Source: Chrysaora quinquecirrha
Lineage: Eukaryota; Cnidaria; Scyphozoa; Semaeostomeae; Pelagiidae
Assembly: GCA_014526335.1 (NCBI GenBank)
Contig: JACTAT010000040.1
Location: 1,682,119 to 1,746,118 of the forward strand
Direction: 5' to 3'
Length of the DNA: 64,000 nucleotides
The notes beneath the pieces are model-generated. The model saw nothing but the letters and a program-made list of their open reading frames with translations, was not told the DNA's origin and did not search any database. Made by a program: the position numbers and the translations under genes. This document shows, one piece after another, positions 1 to 57,600 of this stretch. Position 1 is the stretch's first letter. The number at the start of each line of letters is the position of its first letter.

Positions 1-830
1 GCCAAAATCAGGGGTATTGAAACTCCCTTTTTTTGTCAAAAATAGCTTCTAAATCCTATCAAATACCCCCTGAACTTCCTTTAGGGGTTAAATAAAGTAT
101 TTTTCTATCAAAAAAAGTCGAATTTGGGTGAAAAAATTTCCCTCAAAAAATCGTGAAAAAGGTAAGCCTATAGCTTTACTAAATGGCCAAAAATCGGTCA
201 AGATCAGGGTTTTGAAAACTCCCTTTTTTGTCAAAAATAGCTTCTAAATCCTATCAAATAACCCCTGAACTTCCTTTAGGGGTTAAATAAAGTATTTTTC
301 TATCAAAAAAAGTCGAATTTGGGTGAAAAAATTTCCCTCAAAAAATCGTGAAAAAGGTAAGTCTACAGCCTTGCTAAATGGTCAGAAATCGGCCAAAATC
401 AGGGGTATTGAAAACTCCCATTTTCGTCAAAAATAGTTCCTTAATCCTATCAAATACCCCCTGAACTTCCTTTAGGGGTTAAATAAAGTATTTTTCTATC
501 AAAAACAGTCGAATTTTGGTGAAAAAAGTTTCCTCAAAAAATCGTCAAAAAGGTAAGTCTATAGCCTTACTAAATGGCCAAAAATCGGCCAAAATCAGGG
601 GTTTTGAAAACTCCCTTTTTCGTCAAAAATAGTTCCTAAATCCTATCAAATACCCCCTGAATTGCCTCTAGGGGTTCAAAAAAGTGTTTTTCTATCAAAA
701 AAAGTCTAATTTGGGTGAACAAATTTCCTCAAAAAATCGTCAAAAAGGCAAGTCTATAGCCCTACCAAATTGGCCAAAAATTGGCCAAAATCAAAGGTTG
801 CGAAAACTCCAGTTTTCTTTGAAATAGTTG
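1..830. repeat. Tandem satellite, unit about 195 bp, about 4.3 copies
   Basis: Successive units begin at about 1, 197, 392, 588 and 784, each opening with a GCCAAAATCAGGGG-like motif and carrying a shared TACCCCCTGAACTTCC segment. Spacing is 195-196 bp. The first four copies are close relatives; the fifth is diverged and fades out near 830-880. The array runs off the left window edge, so its full length is unknown. No reading frame survives across units, so this is non-coding satellite. It lies downstream of the ABC transporter 3' end. Confidence 0.9.
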
Positions 831-1360
831 TTAAAGGCAACAAAAGTCTTCCTGAATAGGTTCTAGCGGGTAAATAAAGCAATTTGCTCTTAAAATAGGT
901 GGACCCTACTGCGGACACTTACCTACGATTGACAATAACATTAGTCCCAAAGATTTCTGTTCTATGGAGGTTCGATTGTCCGCAGGGGGTGGATGAAAAA
1001 TTTGCATAGACAGGTCAAACAGACAGAGCAAGAAAGACACATGGCATATAGTGCAGCTTTTAATCATTGATACAGTGTATTCTATTTTATCTAAGACTGC
1101 TAAACAATACTTTTTGCTAAAACTATCTCACATAGCAAAGTACAATCGCTAGAACTCAAGCAAAATTACTTAAACTTGTCCTTGTGTCAGTAATATGCCA
1201 GAGTTAAGTTAAAAGCAAAATCTATCTTGGCCTAATAGGTACAACGTCATGTACCGTATTTCCTTTAATAAGCGCCCTCTCTCGAATAAGCGGCCCCTTA
1301 GGATTGCGCTGCACATCATGCTGTTCCAAGACAGTGATAGATCATGTGCAAGATGGGAGA

Positions 1361-1761
1361 TACACGTTTTTTTTATAAGAAACCTAGCTCGGGGCCTAGT
1401 TCTAAAAGTTTCTTAATTTTTGGTGCAATTTTAGTTCTAAAAGTTTCTTAACAGTTTCTAAATGAATTGAAATAAATTGCAGTAAAAACGACAAAAAACC
1501 TTCTGCGAGATAAAGGGACACCAATATTGCTTACAGATGCGAGAAATCGCACAGAATTAGCCACGCTGGTGCGAGAAGTCGCACGGAAATGCTTGAAAAC
1601 TAATTACTACCTCCACAAATGTGAGTCAGTATGTTGGAAAACGGACGCAAAAAATTTCTACAGTTTCTTAACTTCTTCCTCCTAGTTCTAAAAGTTTCTT
1701 AACTTTTTGGGTGTTTAGTTCTAGGTTTCTTATAAACCGGTTTCTTATAAAAAAACGTGTA
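1361..1761. mobile_element. TA-flanked MITE, family A copy 1
   Basis: The tips are inverted repeats: TACACG followed by a T-run and ATAAGAAACC on the left, and the reverse complement ending in CGTGTA on the right. TA at both edges fits a Tc1/mariner-type target duplication. The interior holds several AGTTCTAAAAGTTTCTTAA direct repeats and no reading frame. Related copies lie at 12361-12733 and 50317-50648. Confidence 0.75.
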
Positions 1762-1763
1762 TC

Positions 1764-2488
1764 AAGAGACACCTCTTGCTAGTTGTTGCGAAACGTAAGA
1801 ACGTAAGTTTATTCATAAATTTTCAAATGATTGCTCCTCATTGAGACGGACTTTTAATTAAAGTGCCCCGGGCGCTTAATTGAGGAAATACGGTATAAAA
1901 GCTTAAATTTCCCTCTATATAACGAAATTATGGGGTACTTTTTCTCAAATTCAGAGTGCAGTTCAACAAATTAACTATCAAATGCAGTTAGCTCTTCTTA
2001 AAAGTCTGAATACATTATGTTGGTCTAAAGGAAAAACATATAGCCCCCTTTCTTACGAATAAGCAGTGATGTAAAGTGTAGTAGGAATAATATTCTGATT
2101 TATGTCAATTTATTACTTCCGTTATGTATATAAATCTGTAAATAATCAATTCTAAATTAGTCAGCTTTTACTCTTCACATGAGTCGTATCTCTCGCTCAC
2201 TTTCTGGCTACTCCAAGTAACAGGGAAGTTTTTTGGGCAGTTCAAACCCTGTTACAAAAGCTGGGGGCTCGGGGACTCAGTCCCCATAAACATTTTTCAA
2301 GATTTTGGAGGGTGTTAGCTCTCCTTGGTTTCTGGTTGCTGGTTACTAATAACCTAAAGACGAAAGTTTTTTAAAAGATACAGTATTTGTGTACACAGGG
2401 CTATAAAATGCTATTTACAGAGCAGCAATAAGTAGAGTTAAGACGTAAATGAAGCATGGTATTTAGCAGTTGTAATGTTACATAGTTA
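1764..2488. other. 3' flank of the ABC transporter, no gene seen
   Basis: This AT-rich stretch lies between the family A MITE and the last transporter exon. A minus-strand AATAAA (2109-2114), about 375 bp past the stop codon, is the best poly(A) signal candidate. No further feature is recognised. Confidence 0.4.
2109..2114 (-). terminator. Candidate poly(A) signal of the ABC transporter gene
   Basis: AATAAA is read on the minus strand about 375 bp beyond the TAG stop at 2489-2491. It is the first canonical hexamer I find downstream. Position alone supports it. Confidence 0.35.
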
Positions 2489-47942
<45,454 letters not shown>

Positions 47943-48020
47943 GATTTTTACTGTTTCTTTGCTTACTATCTTCAGGAATGATACAGCTATAGATGGCACC
48001 AACCAACCACTTTTTCTCTA

Positions 48021-49528
48021 GCACAGGTAAAAGAGCGGTGAAATCCAACGCAATGTGAAATGCAACGTCACGTATAATCCTCCAGATCATTACACGCAAA
48101 TGTGGGATTACACGGCCTTGTAATACCACGACTAGTGTAATGCAACGATACATTACATCACACCGTGTAATGCAATGTTGCATTTCATGATTAGAAAATA
48201 CACTGTAGGATTACATGGCTCATGCAATACTACAGCCTGTGTAATGCAACGGTACATTTCAAGAACCATGGGATTACACGGCCAAAATACTCCGTGGGAT
48301 TACACGGCCTAAGTCCTTGGTGGTCTGGGTACAATCTCCATTGTGGAATTCCTTTGTTTTGGAACTATATTTGAATTTGAAATTTATAAGAAATTTGACA
48401 GTTAGAAAAAAATGAACCTTGGCGCTACAAACTGTGTCAAGAAAGAGAAGGCAGACAAAGTTGAAGAAAGAACTGAGGAGCTGTTTTTCTGGCGTTAAAG
48501 ATAAGTATTACAGCCTTTGAGTACAAAAAATCTTGAATAACTGATTTTATTTTGTTTACAAAATCAAGCATAAGATAAAGTAGGCACATTTCTTCAGTTC
48601 AATATCATTGCAGATAGTCTTTAAATTTCAGGCCAAGCAAATTGGATTCACCTAGAAATTCAAACTGGAGTGATCAAATATTTTGGGAAATGACTATACT
48701 GTACACCTGTTTTGCATTATCTGTGCACTTGGGTGAGTGTTTTTCTGATCTGATTATTATGTTAAAATATTAGCATGCAATAATATTTGTCAACGGTTTT
48801 TATAAAAAACAATTTTTTTATCTTTAGATGAACATGTACCTGATAAACAAGCTGACTGAAAAGAATCCAGGACGTGTGGAGATAGGTATATTTGTTTCAA
48901 AGGCTGTTTTACTTTCTATTTTCTGCTTGTTTATCAAAACTGTTTTAACTTTATGTTGTTAGTTCAAATTATACAATATACTAATATTTAGACCTTACTA
49001 TATTCATTTCAGGTTGGTACTGAGTATGACTGCTTTGTGAGCTTTGGATGGAAGCTTATGTCGTTGACTGAGGAAAGGATGACTTTATGGTGGAACGAGA
49101 TGCAGCAACCTTCTGATGAACATTTTTTCCAATACCTCATTAACTTGTAACTGCTTTTATTATTTTAAGTAACATTTGATGAAATTTTGAATTCAAGTTA
49201 TGAAGTGAAATTTGTTTATTTTTTGCATCTAATCTTGTTGCATAACTCTGTGCTGCATTGTGCGTAGTATTACTCGATGTCGCATTACACGTAGTATTAT
49301 ACTCAGTGGAACATTACACGTAGTATTTCTCGTTGTCGTATTACACGTAGTATTACACGGTGTTGCATTACGCGTAGTATTACACGGTGTTGCATTACAT
49401 GTTGCATTTCACGGGCACGTCTAAAGTAACGTTGGATTACACGGCCCGTTGCATTACAATGAGCGTAGGATTATACGGCGGATTTCACGTTGCATTACAC
49501 GTTGGATTTCAACGCTTTTTTACCTGTG
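48021..49528. mobile_element. CACTA/EnSpm-like non-autonomous element
   Basis: The tips CACAGGTAAAA.AGCG.TGA and their reverse complement enclose 1508 bp, with TAG as a 3-bp duplication on both sides (48018-48020 and 49529-49531). CACAG termini, 3-bp duplications and dense subterminal repeats fit the CACTA group. ATTACACG and TGCATTACACG recur many times within 300 bp of each end, in both orientations. The centre contains a short open frame (ending at about 49150, WWNEMQQPS) but no transposase. The left tip is 78 bp upstream of the ABC transporter start codon. Confidence 0.8.
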
Positions 49529-50031
49529 TAGGTTATAATCACTTGAGGCCTAAATGGGCCTAAGCTGCCGGCTTTCGCTAGTTTGCCCCTTCCCGCTTGG
49601 ACTGAAAAAGATCACGACCAAGATTTGAAGAGAAAACTCCTGATCTTCTGCAAATGAAAGAGCCAGATCAAGCAAGCCAAAGAAATGTTGTCAACTTTCC
49701 AGCAGCAAAACACCACTCTTTTGCACTGCAAACAGAAATATGTCCGCCCACGGTATATTTTGAACTCAGAAATCAGAATATTCCACTCTCGACCCAGTCT
49801 CTCATCCAAAGATTACGTCATAGGGTGAAATTCTTCATTCTCCCCTTTGTTTATCCCTATTTTTGGAAAAAGGCTGAACAAATTTGCTTAATAATGCCTT
49901 TTATGGTTCTAGAATTTTCGGAATAAATTTCGTAATGAAATGCAAGAGCAGTATTTTTATCAGATTCGTTCATCGTCATGCTGATCAGTACAAACAACCT
50001 CTCACTGACAAATGTAGCTCAAGAGGCGTTA

Positions 50032-50304
50032 GGTCCTGGCCAAACGATCAAACATTGTTGGTCAAACATTTGAGACTTTAGTTTACAAGCAATTTTTGAA
50101 CGTTTGGAAACTTCGTAAAACATTGCTTCATAAGCGGAATTCCATCAGCAACGTTTTTGAAGAAATTTTCAAAAACATTCATCAAAATATTCAATGCTTG
50201 TATCAAGCAAAAAATGTTTTATGATGGGGCCAAGCAGTCAAACATTATTTGACGAACAAATCTCAAATGTTTGACAAACAGTGTTTGAGTGTTTGGCGTG
50301 GGCC
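50032..50304. mobile_element. Harbinger-like MITE with TTA duplication, family E copy 1
   Basis: GGTCC.GGCCAAACGATCAAACATTG on the left and its imperfect mirror on the right are flanked by TTA (50029-50031 and 50305-50307). Repeated TCAAACATT motifs occur inside. A relative lies at 58037-58295. Confidence 0.72.
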
Positions 50305-50316
50305 TTAGAGGGGATA

Positions 50317-50648
50317 CACGCTTTTTTTATAAAAAACCACTTTATAAGGAACCTACATGTAGAAGGCCCGAAAATTTAAAGAACTTATACTTCTAAAGAG
50401 AACATCGTTAAGGAACTTCTCAATGCCGAATGCTTTTATCACTGCAAATAACAAAGAATTAGAAAGCCGGTTCCATTCATTTGCAGTCGAAAATCACATA
50501 AATTGTACGTTACACATGTATCAAATGTTTCCTTGAGTAGTCTGGAACTGTTAAGGAACTTTTTGAACTACAATTGCCTCAAAAGTTGTCTAAAAATAAG
50601 GAACTTTAAGAACTCGGCCTTGAGGTAGGTTCCATATAAAAAAACGTG
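50317..50648. mobile_element. TA-flanked MITE, family A copy 3
   Basis: TACACGC with a T-run and ATAAAAAACC on the left is mirrored by GGTTCCATATAAAAAAACGTGTA-type sequence on the right; TA lies on both sides (50315-50316 and 50649-50650). It is only 12 bp from the Harbinger-like MITE. Confidence 0.72.
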
Positions 50649-51388
50649 TAAGTGCATCTTCCAGTCAGATTCCTTCGAAGGGCATAATTTCACGGAATAA
50701 TTTAGTCGAGATCCCCTAAAATTTCAATGCACTTCATACATTTTTTCATACAATTTTATATTTAATTCGTTGTTTTGTTCTATTCTTCCTCGTTGCTTGC
50801 TTTTTAAGAAACATGTGTCACTTTCAGGTACTGACAGTATTTGATGGAAATAAGAACAGGTAAAAGCCAGGAATTATTTTATTCAGATACGAAATTAATC
50901 ATCAATTCAATTATCATACAATACAGCCCTCAATGAATTTAATAAATGTAAATAAGAATTTAATACATGTAAATAATTGTTACTATTTTTGGTTGTTTCA
51001 CTCAAGCAACCCACACTCAACGAAGGTTGAAGGGAGGCATGGGATGGGTGAGGGATCTTTCTAAGCCACGGCATGTGCGTTGGCAAATGTGGCATCGCAC
51101 CAATATTTCCTTTGAGTTGCTTTCACTCAAGATATATACAAAAAGAATGAAAGTGTACAATCGTTGGAACGAAATGCAGCAACCTCTTAGCTACCGAACA
51201 AAAGATACAGTATGGTAGATGGGGCGTGTATATGCAAATAACTTCCAAAGTATCATATAGCATTACCAAATGCTATTTTATGCAGATATAAAGCTTATAG
51301 CTATTAGCTAATAAGTATACGCATTTGTAGTTCACATTTTCAACTGCAGTACTGTATGACATTCGTTGTATACACTTTAACTACAGAT

Positions 51389-51394
51389 TTTATT
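51389..51394 (-). terminator. Candidate poly(A) signal of DEPDC5
   Basis: AATAAA on the minus strand about 215 bp past the DEPDC5 stop codon at 51609-51611. It is the nearest canonical hexamer. Confidence 0.5.
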
Positions 51395-51608
51395 TAAAGA
51401 CAACAGCCTTAGCAAATGGAAATCTACCGTATTGTCTCTATGTACCACCTTATTAACTCTTAGCCCCCTGTACGAGATTATGCCAGCTACATTTCAATGG
51501 AAAATTGTAATAAAACCAAATTCCGTTTAAAACTTCTAGGTGTCTCGGGGAGGGGGCTAAGTAGAGAAAATACGGTACTCACAGCAAGGCCATGTGGTAC
51601 CCACACTT

Positions 51609-54600
51609 TCACGATTCAGGCAATTCGGATTCTTCGCTCAAAGATTCTTTATTGCCCGTAACAAAACTCGAGTCCCACAATTCTTTCAATTGTCCATCTT
51701 TATTTGCGCAGAAATTGCTGAAACTTGTTATCAATTTCTTGGTAGTGCTTTCGTCACCTAAAAATAAGAGAATAATGACTATGGCATGTGGTGGAATAAA
51801 GATACTGCTGAAGAAGAAACGGTGTATTTAGCATCAGTCGCAATAATCGCAGAACTATAGATTAACTAACGAAACCTCAAGAGTATTACGTAAATGTCGT
51901 CAGGAGTTAGGCCACAGGAGTCAGGGATAAAACAATAGCAAATTTTCACAATTCTCGTTCTTTAAAGACTTTCCCATTGTAAACTACCGTCACTAGAATT
52001 TAGACGTTGGGTTTGAAGGTGAAATGATGTATTGAGAGCCAATTACTAGGATTTCGGGAGTAGATAAACCAACTAGACCTTGCCCCTGACTGAGGTAGAC
52101 CCTTGGCAAAGAATTGAACCTTGATCTGGTTGAACTCCTAGCCTTACAAGTTAGCTGGGTCTGAAGTGAATTTAGAGAAAATTTGCTGCAATATCCCTCC
52201 TGCAAGGACTGCAATTCCGGTCATTATACATGAAGAGGATTCTCTTACTCAATCTACCATTTTTCAAAAAATTTCGCGCGACCCAGACCTCTTTGAAAAG
52301 GTCTATAGCGCGTATAGGTTTACTACCGTGTCACAATAACAGTGAAATATTATCAGAGCTCATACCAGTATAACTTGATCTCCACTTCTTTGTCAAAGCA
52401 TCATTTGAAGTCCAGAAAAAACCAGTAGGGTAATTCTCTTTATCGAAATCCACTCCAAGATCATTTAACAACGTATTCAAATTCATATGTACACGTCTTG
52501 AGGAATTTTTATACGAGTTCAGTTCATCCTCATTGTCATCATCGAAGTTAAGTTTCCTGGCGCTAGGCGATGTTTTCGAGTTGAGATCTGTTGGTTGATC
52601 TGCAATTCTAACAAAAACACTTCCAGTCCAATGAACAAACTGGTTTGAATTAGCTTCTCTTCTTTGATTCAAGCCAAGTCCATGGTTGTGTGTTGTTCTG
52701 GGATAATCTCTCACAAAGCCAAACCTTAATTAAAATAAAATTAGGATTTCGTATAAGCGGAAACTACAATTTGGTTCAAATAACAGTAGACACCTTTCTG
52801 TTAGGCAAACAAAGTATAATTTGAGTTGTCCAATTTTTCTTCCAAAAGGAAAAAAGACTTGAAGGAATCTTTAAGCAAACATACTTCTGGCAAGAGTAAT
52901 CGCCAAAAAAGTATTGGGGACACCATCTAACAAGTATGTTCCACTTTGAAACTCTGGTCCAAACGTCCCGTTATAATATATCTCCCCGAGATCAAGGTTC
53001 AAGCCCAAGACAAATATTGGGGGCACTTTGTTATCAGTATGTTCCACTAGACTTATTACCTGAGTCCCAGTTATCGCTCATCGAACTAATACTAACACAA
53101 AAGTTTGAGCTTCCAGCAGTTGACTTCAATAGCGATAACTACGACTCAAGTAAGAAGTCTAATGTTCCACCTTGAACATCCGTTGCAATATGTTTAGATT
53201 ATTATATCCCCGTTCCACCTGATGAATGGTTGGGTCCACTATTCTAGATCTAGATTATTGACAAGATTAATTTTTATCATATAATTCGTCCCCAAATAAT
53301 CTCTTACCTCAGCAAAATATTTTCTTGAAAAAGTATCATTCTTCTATTCCATGTCGATTTGTCAAATTCTAAAGAAAAGGAAAAGTATAAATATTTTTAT
53401 GATACACAACGCTGTCCTCTATTGCAAAAATAAACGTTTAGTAATAATCCTTGTTTTGTAATGGCACTTGCCTTCAAATAGATTGGTCTGACCTTCTGAT
53501 AATAAGCATTCGATATTGAGTGGGATGAATCTTGGTTTCGATAATGGGTGCTTTTTGGCAGCAACAGAATCAATGCTACAATGAATAGGCAATGGATCAA
53601 CGGGTGCTGGTACCAAATGAAAGCCTGATGATATTGCTCGCCTTGCCCAATGCTGGACCTTCAGAAGAAAAAAGAATATCAAATCAATCCTAAATGACAT
53701 ACAATAATTCATCTATGTGACAGGACTCGAACATAGACACTATGCTGAAAGAACCGTTAACTATTCGAATCAGCCAAAAGGCTTCAGGTTTATACCTACA
53801 ATCTTCGCTATAAGGCGTTGCGACCAAGCTACAAAATTGGCGCAAATTCCAAAAAATTTCAAAACTCTTTGATCATTTGAATGAAAGACCCCTTCCCCCA
53901 ATCTCAATGTAGTTGTTTTATTTTGATGTACAGCTGGAAAACCAAAAGTCACCAAATATCTAATTCAACATTGAATTGGAGGGAAGGGGGGGTTAATTTT
54001 GTTTTGGATATCCTGAAATTAGCGAAGAGTCGCAACACTTAATGGCGAAGATTGTAGCTTTATTTTGTATTTTGGCCAATCAGCCCATTTGCTCAGTGGC
54101 TTTTTCGCCAGATGTATCAGCTATGTGGTTGTTGTTATTCTATTTTGATCAGGGTCTTATTGCTAGCTTTTTCAGCTAATTTAGGCCTGTTACATGCTGC
54201 AGCCAGGAATGGGACCCCTAGTTTAATGTGCCTTCAGAAGAACGGCTAGAAGGGAAAGCTTTGAGTTCTCTCATAAATGATACACCATTGACTTTAAATG
54301 ATTTTTTTGCCATTCCTGATACATCAAAATATAAAAACTTCAGAACATCAAACTTTTGGACAACATTTTTCCTAAACGTTAAGCAGTCGGAAAAATTGAA
54401 AATCTCCTAAAAATTATCCGAAACTTGTTTGACAATATCTATTTATTGAAACACTTTCAGTAGAAGTGTGTCAATCTATTGCTGGATGCTATTGGACTCA
54501 AACTTCCCAAATACAACAAATATTCTTCAAAATATTCTTTATCAACAACAGCAGATGGTAGAAAAGCTAGAATATATTTCCTTACCCGTTCACTAATGAT

Positions 54601-57600
54601 CGATGCAGTTGACACCATCCAGTGTAGCTCAAGGGAGAATGATTGGTCAGGGCAATAGTTGCTATGGTAATATATAGTACACCATTCCACCCTGTCACTT
54701 CGATGATTGCTGTCAACATTATACTCCATGCTTTTGTACACAGGTTTTCCTGGAGTCTCTGCAACTAACGATCAGATCGACACTGTACAACAAATACCTG
54801 GAGTACTCAGCACTCATTCATTGACAGACCGGCAGCATTAATCTAACGAAGGTAAAGATTACTGTCGGGTTGTAGTAGGGGTTCTGGCAACAGCAGAACA
54901 GGGCCTTTTTAGCACTGAAACTTGTTGAACATCATTCCTCGTGAAACTTTCGCAGTAATCACGTTTAGCCACTGGTAAAATATCCCTTTTCATGATGGCT
55001 CAAATGAATTTTCTAAACCATTAAAGGGCCATAGCATTCTAGGGAGCTGAGGGGCTGCAGCCCAACAAATAATTCATGACAACTATTATTTTCGGAAGTT
55101 TTTGAACGATCGTCTATTGCTCTAGCTGTTCTTTGAACAATTAAGCCTCCCAAAATGATCTCTATCCTAGATCTAAGGTTTTCAGCCCTAGGTTACTGTA
55201 GGCCACCACTTTTGTTCTTGTGCTTCGATACTTTGGTATACTTTTCAACAGAAAGTGTTCGCTTTCCTTCCTACGTAGGCATTACCCATATAGGCAGAGC
55301 CGAGGACCTCGACTAAAACCAAACTTAGCCCATGGGTAGACTTATTCCATGTGTCGAGTATTCGCTTAGGCCTATTTGATGTAGTATAGATATGTCGCTC
55401 AGATCCACTCTGAGCATTAGGGTTAAATTCAGTTTTTCATGTAAATAGTTATTGCTGTTGCTTACGACTGCCGAGTCTGTTTGCGAAAAGTGGGACTAAT
55501 ATTATAATGAGTGCAGCCCGTTGGATAGGGACCCAGGGATTTAATGAGGCTTCAAAGTCGCTTGGACTTTGAAATTCAGTAATATCATGGGTCAACTGAA
55601 TACAGTGCATAAAAAGCCATTCAACAATACACCACGCAATGAACTCAACAATGCAAGAAATAATATCAGACCTGTTTTTATTCTCTTTTCCTCCATCGAA
55701 GGACTTCTAAGTTCTCTTTTAGCGATAACTTCTGGTGGGAGATTCGGTTTCAGATATTCAGGACATTCATCCTGCGCTTTTCCTCGCCAAACTTCAACCT
55801 CAAACCATTTGATGTTGTAGTTCATTAACAATTCCTCTTCAGACTTCTTTGTTCCAAATGCAGTAAACAGGAAATTTTTCTAGACTTTTCGGACTTTTCT
55901 ATAAATCAAAAAGAATTTTATAATGGGAGAAATCACTAAATTGAAAGTACAGTATTATAACTATTTCAGCTGACAGATGTAACATATAGCTGACAATGAC
56001 TTTCATATTTTGTGCCTCAAAACTGAAACTCAAGAGAGAACACCCTTGGTACTATTTTCACTTATCTCGAAAGGATGAACTGCTGAGCTATCTATAAGTC
56101 ATGTACACCTCCCCCCCGGTCTACAGTCTTCTTTAATTCCACCATCGAATATTTCAAGCAGCCTTAAGGGTTTAAAAGATGCTGTGTACAGTATATCCCT
56201 GGAACAACCAGTTCGCCCTCTATGATAAACTAAAATTTCTAAGTTCATTGAGTTTTGTTTATTCTCTTACAAGTAAAAGACCTAAGTCGTTATTCAGTGA
56301 CGACAAAAGCAATGACCTATTTTTGAATGTCCTATTTTTGATCTTTTGTCTTAAAGCAAACCCTGTTCTAGATAGTCCGGCAGCTAAGGCGCAAAAAGAC
56401 GGAGAAAAAACAACGATTAAGAGCCTTGAAAACTAAATAACCATGTGGGAGGGAAAAAGAGCTTTAAGGGAAGACGCGTGGAAGTTGAGCCTTTACAATA
56501 GGAGACACAAAGCTTGCAAGCAAAATGCATACCAAACTGCAAATATGGTTTTGAAAAGATTCAGCACTTATCATATCACAAAAAGCAAAAATTTTATTCA
56601 AGGCAGAACGTTAAAAGTATGCTTACCTTCTATCTTTTCACTTGAGTTTATGAAATACAAATACATGCCATCGACGAAGCATTGGGCTGCTGACTGGGAT
56701 GCATGAGTAATTAAATTGCCATCCAACATTCGCTATAAGATAGATATTTAAATTATTTAAAAAAACATTGCTGTTGGGTCACACCCTGTCATACCATTTC
56801 AAATGCTTTATCGTTCTCGGTATAAAAAGGTATCCATAGCCTCAAAAGGGACACAGGAAGTGGATATTGAGAAATGAGGAAGAGAGAGAGATGAAGAGGG
56901 AAAATATACCTCTATTTCCCTCTATCTTCTCCTCATTTCTAATTATCCACTCTCTGTAACCCTTTGAGGCTCTGGTACTCAGGGTAACAAAAGGATGATG
57001 ACAACTTTTAGAACCTACTTTGGTTACATACGATCTATGCAATGCACCATACTATTCTTAAAGTTAGAAGTGACCAGCGAAGGATATTTAGAGAATCATT
57101 TAAGCAGCGTTTGGTGGCGATATCCCGTCGTGTACTGTACTCTTAAACAACAAATATCTCGAGAATTCGCCTCGATGTATCCATTTTAAAGCTGGTATAT
57201 CGAAATATACCTATTCAAAAATAGCAATGACAATGCCCTGTTGCGATGCCAAACCTTAGAAGGAGTACATACCAGGTAACGACAATTAGTGAGCTTATAT
57301 TAGTAACAATTACACAAGCTATTTTCTTTCATTCTCCTTTTTTAGACTTCAGGAGTTACTTGGAGCTTTAGCCCATGTAGTTAGGCTACCATTTCACGCC
57401 CAGTCTAATGTTTCTGGTTAATAGCTTCTAGAGTAACTGATAAAGCGTCTTAATGAAACAGCAAGTACTCAATCTTCAGACTGAAAATTCTTCAGACCCA
57501 AAATCAGAACAATACACAAAATCCATGATTAGAAAGCTACTATTTACCTGGCCCAGTTGAACTGCATCAATCTTGGTATTAATTCCATCAATACTCTTAA

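Noticed and set aside
47943..48002. Upstream extension of the ABC transporter to a GTG at 48002
   Set aside because: Nuclear genes rarely start at GTG, and the first in-frame ATG (47942) has an A at -3.
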